Shown: piece after piece, positions 7,898 through 16,669 of the stretch
Numbering within the stretch: position 1 is the stretch's first letter
Layout of the letters: the number at the start of each line of letters is the position of its first letter
Source of the DNA: Ferrovibrio sp.
GTDB taxonomy: Bacteria; Pseudomonadota; Alphaproteobacteria; Ferrovibrionales; Ferrovibrionaceae
DNA: 64,000 nt
Direction of reading: 5' to 3'
NCBI RefSeq assembly: GCF_025869515.1
Contig: NZ_JAOZVR010000041.1
Coordinates: forward strand, 1-64,000
Notes under the pieces: generated by a model
The model's input: the letters and a program-made list of their open reading frames with translations, nothing else
What the model was told of the DNA's origin: nothing
The model's database searches: none
Position numbers and translations under genes: made by a program

Positions 7898-10021
7898 CTA
7901 GTATTTCGCGCTGATACGCGCCAGTACGGTGAGCGGCGCGCCGGCATAGATCTCGGTGCGGCCGACCGGCGTCTCGATATAATCGGCATCGAACAGGTTC
8001 TTCGCCGCGAGCGACAGGCGGATACGCTCGTTCAGGTCATAGAAAACCGTGGCATCGACCCGCGCATAGCCGGGTACCGCAAAGGTATTGCCGATCTCGC
8101 CGACCCGATCGTCGACCGCGATCAGGCCGCCGCCAAACCCGAAGCCGCGCAGCGGACCGCTGAGAAACTGGTAGGTCGACCACAGGCTGCCGCTCCAGCG
8201 CGGGGCGCCGGCCAGGCTGTTGCCCTGATACAGGCTGTCCTTCGTCACCTTGGTGTTGAGATAGGCACCGCCGAGCATGACCTGCCAGCCCGGCAGGATT
8301 GTGCCGGTGACGTCGAGTTCGACGCCGCGCGAGCGCTGTTCGCCGGTGGCAACCGAAAAATCGTCGTTGGCCGGATCCTCGGTCGCCACATTCTGGCGGG
8401 TCAGGTTGAACACAGCGAGCGTGGTCGACAGACGATCTGGAATGATATCGAGCTTGGCGCCAACCTCGTATTGCTGGCCGGTTTCGGCGGCCAGCGCCTG
8501 GCCGCTGGAATCGGTTGCCGTCTGCGGCTTGAAGGATTCGGTGTAGCTGGCATAGAGCGCCAGCGGCTGGACTGGCTGGTAGACGATACCGGCACGCGGA
8601 CTGAAGGCGCTGTCGGATTGCGCGGTGCGCGTATTCGTGGTGGCTGTGGTCTGCGTATCGACCTGGCTGAAACTGTCGAAACGGCCGCCGACGATCAGCT
8701 TGACCTGCTCGGTCAGGGCGATCTGGTCCTGCAGATAGGCAGCATACATATCCACGTCATGGGTCTGCGCCGTGGCGCTGATGAAGCTGCCCGGTGTCGC
8801 ACCGTAGACGGGATTGTAGATGTTGATGCTGCCGAGGTTATACAGCCGCCAGTCGAGATCGCGCACCGCCTTGCTGTATTCGCCGCCCATCAGCAGGGTG
8901 TGCGCGACCGGTCCGGTATCGAATCGTGCCGTGGCGTCCAGGATGATGTCGCCATAGCGCGTGTCGTCGTTCTGAATACGCGCGCGGCGGGTCAGCACAC
9001 CGGTGGTGGCATTCACTGCCTGCGGATCGGCGCTGTAACGGTAGGAATCGCCGCGGTCCAGTCGCGTGATCTGGCGCAGCGTGAGCCAGTCGTTGACGTC
9101 ATGCTCGAAACGGTATTGCAGCATCGTCTTTTCGGATTCGAAAACCGAAAAGCGCTCGCCGAGATAGCGGCTGGTGGGGAGTGGAGCAACGCGCGTGCCG
9201 ATGGCGACCAGGCCGCGGTCGAAAGGCTGGGTCTGGTCGGTATAATCGAGACCGAAGGTCAGGCGGCTGCGATCATTCGGAGTCCAGAGAAACACCGGCG
9301 ATACCGTCTTGCGTTCGGAATCGGTGAAGAAATCACGGAAGCTGTCGCTTTCCTGGTAGGCCGCGGTGATGCGCGCCGCCAGGGTCTTGCCATCATCCAG
9401 CGCCGAAGTGGCATCGGCTTCGGCGCGGCGAAAATCATAGGAGCCGATTTCCAGCGAACCGCCGACGGCCGGTGCCGACTGCGGTTTCCTGGTCACGATA
9501 TTGATCAGGCCGCCGGGATCGCCCTGGCCGAACAGCACCGAAGCCGGGCCTTTCAGCACTTCCACCCGCTCGACATTCGACAGATCAAGGAAGGTCTCGC
9601 TGGTGAAGAGCGGATTGTTGACCACGCCGTCGCGCGCATAGGTCTCGGAACGGAAACCGCGAATGGTGAAATTCTCGGCGCGATTGCCGATGGTGGAGCC
9701 GGGCTGCACATTCGGCACATTGAGCAGCACGTCCACCAGGCGGTTCGCCTGCTGGTCCTCGATCGCCTGGCGCGGGATCACGTTGACCGCCTGCGGCACC
9801 TCTTTCAGCGGCGTGTCGGTCTTGGTGCCGGTGGCCGAGCGCGTGGCGCGATAGCCCTCGACCGGCCCATCGGCCTGTTCGGCCGGACGCTGGCCTTCGA
9901 CCTGCAGCGCCGGCAATTGCGCCGGCGGCGGATTGTCCGTCGCGGTTTGCGCCAGAGCCGGGGCGGCCAGGAAGAAAAGGGCGAAACGGGCGGTGGACAG
10001 CAACAGGCGGCGCGCGGCCAT
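7898..10021 (-). CDS. TonB-dependent siderophore receptor
   Basis: An outer-membrane gated channel for ferric siderophore uptake. From the chosen ATG (10021) the protein has 707 residues: signal peptide MAARRLLLSTARFALFFLAA ending ALA-Q, a plug domain (PQAVNVIPRQAIEDQQ, NFTIRGFRSE, VERVEVLKGPASVLFGQGDP) and a C-terminal 22-strand barrel ending in the aromatic residue of ISAKY. The track start at 10120 adds 33 residues ahead of the signal peptide and is unlikely. GGAG lies eight bases before ATG 10021. A Fur-like site lies about 100 bases upstream, consistent with iron repression. The plug wording fits the FhuA/FpvA-like siderophore subfamily; the specific ligand is unknown. Confidence 0.95.
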   Translation of the reverse strand: MAARRLLLSTARFALFFLAAPALAQTATDNPPPAQLPALQVEGQRPAEQADGPVEGYRATRSATGTKTDTPLKEVPQAVNVIPRQAIEDQQANRLVDVLLNVPNVQPGSTIGNRAENFTIRGFRSETYARDGVVNNPLFTSETFLDLSNVERVEVLKGPASVLFGQGDPGGLINIVTRKPQSAPAVGGSLEIGSYDFRRAEADATSALDDGKTLAARITAAYQESDSFRDFFTDSERKTVSPVFLWTPNDRSRLTFGLDYTDQTQPFDRGLVAIGTRVAPLPTSRYLGERFSVFESEKTMLQYRFEHDVNDWLTLRQITRLDRGDSYRYSADPQAVNATTGVLTRRARIQNDDTRYGDIILDATARFDTGPVAHTLLMGGEYSKAVRDLDWRLYNLGSINIYNPVYGATPGSFISATAQTHDVDMYAAYLQDQIALTEQVKLIVGGRFDSFSQVDTQTTATTNTRTAQSDSAFSPRAGIVYQPVQPLALYASYTESFKPQTATDSSGQALAAETGQQYEVGAKLDIIPDRLSTTLAVFNLTRQNVATEDPANDDFSVATGEQRSRGVELDVTGTILPGWQVMLGGAYLNTKVTKDSLYQGNSLAGAPRWSGSLWSTYQFLSGPLRGFGFGGGLIAVDDRVGEIGNTFAVPGYARVDATVFYDLNERIRLSLAAKNLFDADYIETPVGRTEIYAGAPLTVLARISAKY

Positions 10022-10120
10022 AGGAGATGCTCCAGCAAGAAAGTCGGGGCCCTGGCTGGCGCTTTGCTGGCTAATCCCCACAGAAGGCGGCTGGGTAGCA
10101 TCGATTGGCTGGCGGGTCAA

Positions 10121-10135
10121 TGCGACTCATTCTTA
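10121..10135. promoter_or_regulatory. Fur-like operator upstream of the TonB receptor
   Basis: TGCGACTCATTCTTA matches the 7-1-7 Fur consensus TGAGAATNATTCTCA at 11 of 14 defined positions and is followed by AT-rich TAATAATAA. It sits about 100 bases upstream of the receptor start in the gap shared with the divergent SDR gene. Its location before an iron-uptake gene supports the call. Confidence 0.5.
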
Positions 10136-10237
10136 ATAATAATCCTAACGCATTGTTACAGTAGTATAAATTTTAGGCATTCTGGCGCTGCCCGGCGGCA
10201 TCGGCGCAGGCTAGCATGCCGTAAACGGAGGAAACCG

Positions 10238-11026
10238 ATGAGTGATCTAAAAGGCCGCGTGGCGCTGATTACCGGGGGCTCCAGCGGCATCGGCGCGGCC
10301 ACCGCGCGGCTGCTGGCCGGGCGCGGCTGTGCCGTGGCGATCAATTTTTCCAAGAGCCGGGCTGCCGCCGACAAGGTAGCGGCCGAATGCCAAAAGCTGG
10401 GCGGTGAAACGCTGCTGGTGCAGGGCAATGTGGCCGACGATGCCGACTGCCGCCGCGTAGTGGACGAGACCCTCGCCCGCTTCGGCCATCTCGACTATCT
10501 GGTCAACAATGCCGGCACCACGAAGTTCGTGAACCATCGCAATCTCGCCGGGCTTTCCGCCCAGGATTTCCACGACATCTTCGCGGTCAACACCATCGCG
10601 CCGTTCCAGATGGTGCGCGCCGCCGAATCCTATCTGCGTGCCACGCGCGGCGCGGTGGTGAATGTCTCCTCCATCGCCGGCGTCTACGGCACCGGATCGT
10701 CGATTGCCTATGTCGCCTCGAAGGCGGCGCTGAACGGCATGACGCTGAGCCTGGCCCGCGTGCTCGGCCCGGAAGTGCGCATCAATGCGGTCTGCCCCGG
10801 TTTCGTCGAGGGCGAATGGCTGCAGCAGGGCATGGGCGAGGCGGCCTACAAGGCGGCGCAGGAAACCTGGCAGGGTGCGGCGCCGCTCGGCACCACCAAC
10901 AAGCCGGACGACATCGCCCATAGCATCGCCTTCTTCCTCACCGCCGCGGTCAATGTCACCGGCGAAACCCTGCTCATCGACAGCGGCATGCACCTGGCGC
11001 AGCCCCGCGCGCCAAAGGCGCGGTAG
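10238..11026 (+). CDS. SDR-family NAD(P)-dependent oxidoreductase
   Basis: A 262-residue classical short-chain dehydrogenase/reductase. The cofactor glycine motif TGGSSGIG is near residues 13-20, NNAG near 90, the catalytic Ser in VVNVSSIAGVYG near 145 and the YxxxK pair in YVASKAALNG near 158-162. The C-terminus ends in the usual INAVCPGFVEG and GETLLIDSGMH stretch. The track ORF from 8471 reads antisense through the TonB receptor; the real start is ATG 10238, with GGAGG seven bases upstream. Its last codons are made of the first copy of a 29-bp tandem repeat (PRAPKAR), so the C-terminus may have been extended by repeat sequence. The substrate is unknown. Confidence 0.93.
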   Translation: MSDLKGRVALITGGSSGIGAATARLLAGRGCAVAINFSKSRAAADKVAAECQKLGGETLLVQGNVADDADCRRVVDETLARFGHLDYLVNNAGTTKFVNHRNLAGLSAQDFHDIFAVNTIAPFQMVRAAESYLRATRGAVVNVSSIAGVYGTGSSIAYVASKAALNGMTLSLARVLGPEVRINAVCPGFVEGEWLQQGMGEAAYKAAQETWQGAAPLGTTNKPDDIAHSIAFFLTAAVNVTGETLLIDSGMHLAQPRAPKAR

Positions 11027-11100
11027 AGTAGGCCCGCGCGCCAAAGGCGCGGTAGAGTAAGCCCGCGCGCCAAAGGCGCGGTAGAGTAAGCCCGCGCGCC
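11004..11100. repeat. 29-bp tandem repeat, 3.3 copies, each with a hairpin
   Basis: The unit CCCGCGCGCCAAAGGCGCGG plus TAGAGTAAG occurs at 11004-11032 (with final GG), 11033-11061 and 11062-11090, followed by a 10-base partial copy. Copies two and three are identical. Each contains CGCGCC-AAA-GGCGCG, a tight stem-loop. The first unit encodes the SDR C-terminus and its stop. The array lies between convergent genes, so it may act as a transcription block. Confidence 0.95.
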
Positions 11101-11122
11101 GTACATACCGACAGCCTGAACC

Positions 11123-11902
11123 CTAGGCCGGATCGCCGGCCGCGTCCTGCGCCATCGCCTCGGGCAGGCTGAAGGGCTGCGGTCCCGGCGGCGCCTGTTC
11201 GAGGCGGATATCGGCGATCACCGGCAGGTGGTCCGAGACGCGGCGGGCCAGCGGATCGGTCCAGCTGCGCAGCAGCGCATGGCGCGGCCGGCAGTAGATG
11301 CGGTCGAGCATGAAGAGCGGCCAGCGCGCCGGGAAACTGCGCTGTCTGGTGCGGCCGGGCAGGATGGTGGCCAATGCGCGCCGCACCGTGCCGTAGATGA
11401 ACCAGTCGTTGAAGTCGCCCAGCATCACCGTGGTTTGCCGCGCCGTGCCGGCGATGGCCGACAGCATCGCCGCCTGCTGGCGCCGTTCGCGCAGACTTAA
11501 ACCCAGATGCACCGAGGCCAGGTGCAGCGGCCCGCCCGGTGTCAGCACCGTGGTTTCGATGGCGCGGCGCGGCTCGCGCCGGCTGACCGAAAGATCGTGG
11601 ATGGCAACATCCGTCATCGGCCAGCGGCTGATCAGCGCATGACCGTAATCGCCGTCCGGCGTGACAATGGTTTTCGCCTCTGCCGCGTGGCTGCCGAGCG
11701 ACCTGGCGAGATAAGCGAAGGCGTTGTCGTTGCGGCCGCGGGAATCGATTTCCTGCAACGCGACGATGTCGGGTTCGTGACGCCGCACCAGGGCGGCGAT
11801 GCGCGGCAGATCGTAGCGTCCGTCCGGACCGATGCCGGCATGCACATTCCAGGTCAGGACGCGGATGACGGCCGGATCCGGTCTAGGCGGAGTCTGTCGC
11901 AC
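11123..11902 (-). CDS. Endonuclease/exonuclease/phosphatase (EEP) family protein
   Basis: A roughly 259-residue member of the DNase I-like metal-dependent phosphohydrolase fold. Visible motifs in order are LTWNVHAGIG, DIVALQEIDSRG (the metal-binding Glu), GDFNDW and SDHLPVIADI (catalytic Asp-His). The gene overlaps the 3' end of the phospholipase D gene. The track ORF start (11992) lies deep inside that gene; I chose GTG 11902, just before the fold begins, but the start is uncertain. Together with the PLD-VTT protein this pairing suggests a role in phospholipid or phosphodiester turnover at the membrane. It could equally act on sphingomyelin-like lipids or nucleic acid; the sequence does not decide. 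Confidence 0.85.
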   Translation of the reverse strand: MRQTPPRPDPAVIRVLTWNVHAGIGPDGRYDLPRIAALVRRHEPDIVALQEIDSRGRNDNAFAYLARSLGSHAAEAKTIVTPDGDYGHALISRWPMTDVAIHDLSVSRREPRRAIETTVLTPGGPLHLASVHLGLSLRERRQQAAMLSAIAGTARQTTVMLGDFNDWFIYGTVRRALATILPGRTRQRSFPARWPLFMLDRIYCRPRHALLRSWTDPLARRVSDHLPVIADIRLEQAPPGPQPFSLPEAMAQDAAGDPA

Positions 11903-14090
11903 CGAATTTATCCCGCAGGCGGGCCACGGCCAGTTGCAGCAGATAGGACATGCCGCCCCAGAGCAGCAGGAAGCCGATGACCAGCCCCACATCCAGCAGC
12001 GTCGGCTGCGTCATCATCTCCAGCAGCCGGCCGCCCAGCACCGACATGATGACGATGCCGGGCGCCAGGCCGAGGAAAGTGCCGATGGTGTAATCGAGCA
12101 GGCGGATGCGCGTGGCGCCAGCCACCAGGTTGACCAGCATGAAGGGTGCGGTCGGCATCACCCGCATCGTCGTCACCGCAAGGATGCCGTTGCTTTTCAC
12201 TTTGCGCGCCACGCGGTTGATGCGCGGACCCATCACCCGGCGCAGCAGGTCGGCGCCGAGCCAGCGGCCGGCGCCGTAGGTGGCCAGCGCGCTGGACATC
12301 GAGCCGGTCAGCGCCACCGACAGACCTTCCCAGGTGCCGAAGGTGATGGCGGTGGCGGCGATCAGCAGTGTGACCGGAAAGGCGATGAAGCCGGCGGCGA
12401 TAAAAATGCCGACCACCAGCGGGAAAGACAGCGGGCTGGCGGCAACGGTACGGAAGGCGGCGGCCAGCTTGTGCGGCGAGGCCCAGTCCGCCAGCGGCGT
12501 ATAGCGCCAGGCCAGCACCAGGGCGATCACCACGATCACGCCGAGCCCGATCACCAGCAGCGATGAAAAGCGGCGCTGGCTGGGCGGCTCGTTGCTCGGG
12601 TCGGGCAGGTAGCGGTCGGCTTCCAGCGGACGCACCGGATCGGCCATGGCGCCGATCAGGTCGAGGCCGACCGGCAGCGTATCCTCGATCGGGCAGAGCC
12701 GGTGCGCGCGGCCCTGCAGGGCATCCAGCGCGGCGAACAGCGAGCCGCCCTGCTCCAGCAGTCCGGCCACTTCCGCTTCGGTGGCGCCGCAATGTTCGGC
12801 GATCAGGCGGTTGCGCGCTTTGACAATGCCGGCCCGCTGGTCGGGCGTGTTCGCCTCGATCACCAGGTCGCATTCGGTATCGACGGCAATCGAGCGGTTG
12901 CACAGATTGGCGGAGCCGATGCGCAGCAGGCGATCGTCGACGATCATCACCTTGGAATGCACCATCACCTCGGCATCGCGGTCTTTCACGCTGCCATCAT
13001 GGCGCAGACAGGGATAGGCGAAGCGCACGCGTGCGGCCAGCCCGGCATCACCGATCACCGCCATGAAGCGGATGCGCCCGGCCAGCATGCTCTGCTGTTC
13101 CAGCCAGGTGTGGTGCGTTTTCGGCGCGACGACCAGGACTTCGAGATCCGGCTGCTGCTGCAGCCGCTCGACCAGCCGGCGCGCCAGCGCCATGCAGGTC
13201 AGGAACTGGTTCTCGACATAGAGAATGCGCTCGGCCGCATCGATCATGTCGTGGAACAGCGCCTCGACCTCGCGCACGTCCGGTTCGGGCCCGTAGCGCG
13301 GTTCGGTGCGGGCGATGCCGACGGCGATATCGCCGGTGAAGTCCGGCGTCACCGCGAGCGGCCAGGGATCGCAGCCGGCCTGCCCGTAGAACGGAGGAGC
13401 CGGCGCCAGCAATTCATGGGTGACGCGATACCAGCGGCCGCGCACCAGCTGGCCCAGCGCGGCCGCAGCCGCGCCATCCACCATCATCTGCACATCGTGG
13501 AACGGTGCATAGGGCTTGCCGGCCGGATCGACGCGCAGGGCGTTGTGCAGCTCATGCGATTCGGTATCCCAGCGGCGGATGGTGAGATCCAGCCCGCCGG
13601 AAAACGCCACGGCATCGTCCACCACCACGATCTTCTGGTGATGCGAGGCACCGATGGGAAGCACATCGTCGAGGCAGAGTTCGATCTGACGCGGCGTGTT
13701 CCATTGCAGCGACAGCGCCGGCATCAGCTCGCGCTCCAGCGAATAGACCGCTGAGTAATAATCCCACAGCAGGAGCTTTATGGAGAGTTGCGGCCGGCGC
13801 CGCACCAGTTCGGTGAGAAAGGCACCGAAGGTGATCGGCAGGTCGTCGCCGGGCTTGCCATCGGGGCCGACCAGCGGCGTGCGGCTGTCGATATCCCAGC
13901 CGGTGACGAGAATGGAATGGCGCGCATTGCGCAACGTCTGGCGCAGCGCGCCGAAATAGGCGGCGGCATCGACCAGCATGGCGGCACGACCGGCGGTTTC
14001 GCGACGCCAGACATTCTGTCCGGGGCGCAGAACGCCCGCGCGGGTCGCCTCCGGCGTGGCTATGGCATGTCTGATCCGCGCGGCCTGCAC
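11883..14090 (-). CDS. Phospholipase D-like protein fused to a VTT (SNARE-associated/DedA-type) membrane domain
   Basis: A 735-residue fusion. The N-terminal two-thirds is a two-copy phospholipase D fold with HKD motifs HHQKIVVVDD (about residue 150) and HSKVMIVDD (about 375), each followed by the expected downstream G/S and N residues (SGGLDLTIRRWD; GSANLCNRS). A linker leads to a first helix (LLVIGLGVIVVIALVLAW, about 510-530) and then a VTT domain with the re-entrant segment (FPVTLLIAATAITFGTWEG; GAGRWLGADLLRR), the domain of DedA/TVP38 lipid-handling proteins. The GTG start is secure, with AGGAGG seven bases upstream. Both catalytic sites look intact, so hydrolysis or transphosphatidylation (cardiolipin synthase-like) is possible. 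It overlaps the EEP gene. Confidence 0.93.
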   Translation of the reverse strand: MQAARIRHAIATPEATRAGVLRPGQNVWRRETAGRAAMLVDAAAYFGALRQTLRNARHSILVTGWDIDSRTPLVGPDGKPGDDLPITFGAFLTELVRRRPQLSIKLLLWDYYSAVYSLERELMPALSLQWNTPRQIELCLDDVLPIGASHHQKIVVVDDAVAFSGGLDLTIRRWDTESHELHNALRVDPAGKPYAPFHDVQMMVDGAAAAALGQLVRGRWYRVTHELLAPAPPFYGQAGCDPWPLAVTPDFTGDIAVGIARTEPRYGPEPDVREVEALFHDMIDAAERILYVENQFLTCMALARRLVERLQQQPDLEVLVVAPKTHHTWLEQQSMLAGRIRFMAVIGDAGLAARVRFAYPCLRHDGSVKDRDAEVMVHSKVMIVDDRLLRIGSANLCNRSIAVDTECDLVIEANTPDQRAGIVKARNRLIAEHCGATEAEVAGLLEQGGSLFAALDALQGRAHRLCPIEDTLPVGLDLIGAMADPVRPLEADRYLPDPSNEPPSQRRFSSLLVIGLGVIVVIALVLAWRYTPLADWASPHKLAAAFRTVAASPLSFPLVVGIFIAAGFIAFPVTLLIAATAITFGTWEGLSVALTGSMSSALATYGAGRWLGADLLRRVMGPRINRVARKVKSNGILAVTTMRVMPTAPFMLVNLVAGATRIRLLDYTIGTFLGLAPGIVIMSVLGGRLLEMMTQPTLLDVGLVIGFLLLWGGMSYLLQLAVARLRDKFGATDSA

Positions 14091-14225
14091 CCGCCACCCT
14101 CCTCATACTGATGAGGGAGTAACGCAGCAGGTGCAAGTTGGTGCCATGAAGAGGGCGGCAGGCCGCGCCGGAATGCGGCGGTTTTTTGCGCGATTTTGAT
14201 TGACCGCCGGATAGCGGGCAGGCAA

Positions 14226-14576
14226 TCAGCCGCGCAGCAGCCTGAGCATCTGCTCCAGTTTGGCCTCGTCCAGGCTGCCGATCCGGCGACCCAGTTCGTT
14301 GGCCAGCAGCGTTGCCTTCGGCGTCAGGCCCGCGGTGTCGATGGTGATACGCGGATGCGACAGCTTGGCCAGCTCGGCCAGTTCCTCGGCATCATCCCAG
14401 ATGATGTTGAGATAGCCGCAGATGCGTTGCAGCAGCAGCCAGGAGGGCCGGCCGCGATGGCCATGCTCCAGCGCCGAAAGATAGGCCGAGGAGACGCCGA
14501 GATCGGCGGCCATCTGCTTCAGCGCGATGCCGCGCGCCTGACGCAAGGCACGGATGCGGGCACCGAACGGCGTCAT
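14226..14576 (-). CDS. XRE-family helix-turn-helix regulator
   Basis: A 116-residue DNA-binding protein. The helix-turn-helix occupies residues 1-60 (RIRALRQARGIALKQMAADL, then VSSAYLSALEHGHRGRPS), and a helical C-terminus (LLANELGRRIGSLDEAKLEQ) probably dimerises. The track ORF starts 18 codons upstream at 14630, where the protein would carry an unrelated glycine/proline-rich leader; MTPFGARIRALRQ is the normal family N-terminus. It is an orphan gene with unknown targets, close to the divergent SBP gene. Confidence 0.87.
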   Translation of the reverse strand: MTPFGARIRALRQARGIALKQMAADLGVSSAYLSALEHGHRGRPSWLLLQRICGYLNIIWDDAEELAELAKLSHPRITIDTAGLTPKATLLANELGRRIGSLDEAKLEQMLRLLRG

Positions 14577-14664
14577 GGGTCTGCCCGTCCCGGCGTGCAA
14601 TCCGGGACCTGTGCTCGCGGGGAGGTGCATTGCCGATGCATGGCCGGCATCCTAGTATCCGGAC

Positions 14665-15480
14665 GTGCCGTCACGCCACCTCTTTGCCATCCGCCTTGGC
14701 CTCATCATGGCCTGCCTGCTGCTCGGCAGCGGCGCCGCGCTGGCGCAGGCCGCGCGGCCCTCGCTGGCGGTCGGCTTCCGCCCCCCCGCGCCCGATGTCA
14801 TGCAGCAGCCCGACGGCACGCTGACCGGCCTGGAATACGACCTGGTGATGCTGGCGGCCGGCGCCGCCGGCCAGCGCCTGCGGCCGCAACTCGCGCCCTA
14901 CGGCCGGCTGCCCGAGGATTTCCGCCGCCAGGCCATCGATGCCTTCGCGCCAGCCAATCCGGCCATGGCCCTGCCGGGCTGCATCAGCGACACCGTGCTG
15001 GTCTACCGCAACCTGGCCTTCAGCCTGCAGAGCCGCGGCCTGACGATTGCCGCGCCGGCCGATCTCGCCGGCCTGGACGTCACCGGTTTCCAGAATGCCC
15101 ATGTGATGCTGGGACCTGCCATCGCCGCGCTGCAGGGCAATCCGGGACGCTATCGCGAGGTGGCCAACCAGATGCTGCAGGTGCGGGCGCTGTTTGCCGG
15201 GCGCACCGACGTAGTGCTGGCCGAACGTCGCATCTTCCGTCACCTGATGCGCAGTGCCGAGGCCGGCATCGACACCAGCGCGGCGCTGACCGAACATGAA
15301 ATCTTTCCACCCACGCCCTATGGCGTCGCCTTCCAGCAGGCAGAAGACTGCATCGCCTTCAATCGCGGCCTGGCAACGATACGGCGCAATGGTGTCTATG
15401 ACGAAGTGCTGCGCCGCTGGGATACGGCGCCGCAGGCGAAAAGCGGCGCAGACACGCGCGCGCCACCGCCCTTCGGTTAA
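14665..15480 (+). CDS. Periplasmic solute-binding protein, family 3-like
   Basis: A 271-residue exported protein. The signal peptide is about residues 1-28 (LGLIMACLLLGSGAALAQA). The mature part follows the bilobed amino-acid-binding fold: PSLAVGFRPPAPDVMQQPDG, LTGLEYDLVMLAAGAAG, a second lobe from ADLAGLDVTGFQNAHVMLG, and the C-terminal FNRGLATIRRNGVYDEVLRRW helix typical of family 3. No ABC permease or ATPase gene is adjacent, so it may be an orphan sensor or work with a distant transporter. The start codon is GTG. Confidence 0.8.
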   Translation: MPSRHLFAIRLGLIMACLLLGSGAALAQAARPSLAVGFRPPAPDVMQQPDGTLTGLEYDLVMLAAGAAGQRLRPQLAPYGRLPEDFRRQAIDAFAPANPAMALPGCISDTVLVYRNLAFSLQSRGLTIAAPADLAGLDVTGFQNAHVMLGPAIAALQGNPGRYREVANQMLQVRALFAGRTDVVLAERRIFRHLMRSAEAGIDTSAALTEHEIFPPTPYGVAFQQAEDCIAFNRGLATIRRNGVYDEVLRRWDTAPQAKSGADTRAPPPFG

Positions 15481-15492
15481 GCCCTCGCCAGC

Positions 15493-16581
15493 TTAGGAAG
15501 ACGCCAGCCCGGCCAGCGCCTGCTGCTGGATCTGCACGGCGCGCGGATAGCACAGGCCGCGCCATTCATCGTTGTCGGCATAGAAGGCGGCGCGGATTTG
15601 CGCCTTGATCTGGCGACCGAGCGGCGAGAACACATCGCCGCGCAGATGCAGCCAGTTATCGGCGATCACCGAGAGCCGCACTTCCTCCGAACTCAGCGTG
15701 CCGACCTCGATGGCGCTCGCCACCACGGTGGCCTGCGCGCAGAAGCGCGCGATGCCCATGCGCAGGTTGCCTTCGATCACCGGCGAATCCGACTGGCCCA
15801 TGGCCGGCGAGGTGACGGCATCGCCGAACCAGGCGCGTGCCAGTTTCAGCGACTCAGACTCCACCGGATGGCGGCAGATCATTTCCGAATAGCCGAAGGG
15901 GCCGAGGCCGGTGTGATAATCCAGCACGCAGATGCGTTTTGCGGTTCCGAGATATTTTTCGGCGATGCCCTTGATCGTTTTGTGCGACCAGCAGGCCTCG
16001 GTGCCGCCGTAGAAGATACCGTCGGCATGGCTGTGCTGGCCGCCGACGATGGCCGCCGTCGCAGCCTTCGCGCCGACGCGGGCATAGTAGTCGGCAATCT
16101 TCGTCTGGATGTTAGCTGCGATCTCGTCGCTCCAGCCCTGCGGCACCAGCCAGTCATGCACCTCGGCATAGGCTGGATTGGCCGGCGGCGCCTTGACGGC
16201 GAAATCGATGAAGTTGCGGTTGATGTCCATGTTGTCTTCGTTGACCCGGCGGCCCCAGGAAAAGCCGTAGGGGTTGCTGGCATGGATCGACAGCATGGCG
16301 GTACCGGCCGGCAGCTTCGCCGCATGGCCTTCGCTGAGCCAGCCGACCTGGCAGCCCGAGCCGTAATAGCCTTCGATGCCATGGGTGCCCGACACGGTGA
16401 CCAGCACGGCCTTCGCATCGCGCGGTCCGAGCCAGGCGATATCGGTGTACAGGTCCTCCCCGGCGATGCCGGTCAGCGGATGCCGGATATGCTCCAGCGC
16501 AGCGCCGGCATTTTTTGCGGCGGCGAGGAATGTCTGGCGCGCGGTGGCGTAATCGGGCGAGAAATACTGGTGGATCGACAT
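15493..16581 (-). CDS. DUF2817 (M14-like) family protein
   Basis: A 362-residue cytoplasmic protein of the DUF2817 family, related to zinc carboxypeptidases of the M14/AstE group. Motifs: VSGTHGIEGYYGSGCQVGWL (H and E likely bind zinc), NPYGFSWGRRVNEDNMDINR, NRNF, the third zinc ligand in DYHTGLGPFGYSE, and a late Glu in ASAIEVGTLSSEEV that could be the catalytic base. The residues expected for zinc hydrolysis appear present. The substrate is unknown; amide or peptide hydrolysis is a family-level inference. It is a single gene ending 13 bases from the convergent SBP gene. Confidence 0.88.
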   Translation of the reverse strand: MSIHQYFSPDYATARQTFLAAAKNAGAALEHIRHPLTGIAGEDLYTDIAWLGPRDAKAVLVTVSGTHGIEGYYGSGCQVGWLSEGHAAKLPAGTAMLSIHASNPYGFSWGRRVNEDNMDINRNFIDFAVKAPPANPAYAEVHDWLVPQGWSDEIAANIQTKIADYYARVGAKAATAAIVGGQHSHADGIFYGGTEACWSHKTIKGIAEKYLGTAKRICVLDYHTGLGPFGYSEMICRHPVESESLKLARAWFGDAVTSPAMGQSDSPVIEGNLRMGIARFCAQATVVASAIEVGTLSSEEVRLSVIADNWLHLRGDVFSPLGRQIKAQIRAAFYADNDEWRGLCYPRAVQIQQQALAGLASS

Positions 16582-16669
16582 GACGGAGACCTGTGGGGCG
16601 ATGAAATCGCCGCCACTTTCCGCCTGTCACCTGCGCTTGGCAAGCGTGACGGAATTGGTCCGGATTGGC

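Noticed and set aside
8471-11026. 851-codon plus-strand ORF
   Set aside because: Its first 589 codons run antisense through the TonB receptor and show no domain; only the SDR part from 10238 is real.
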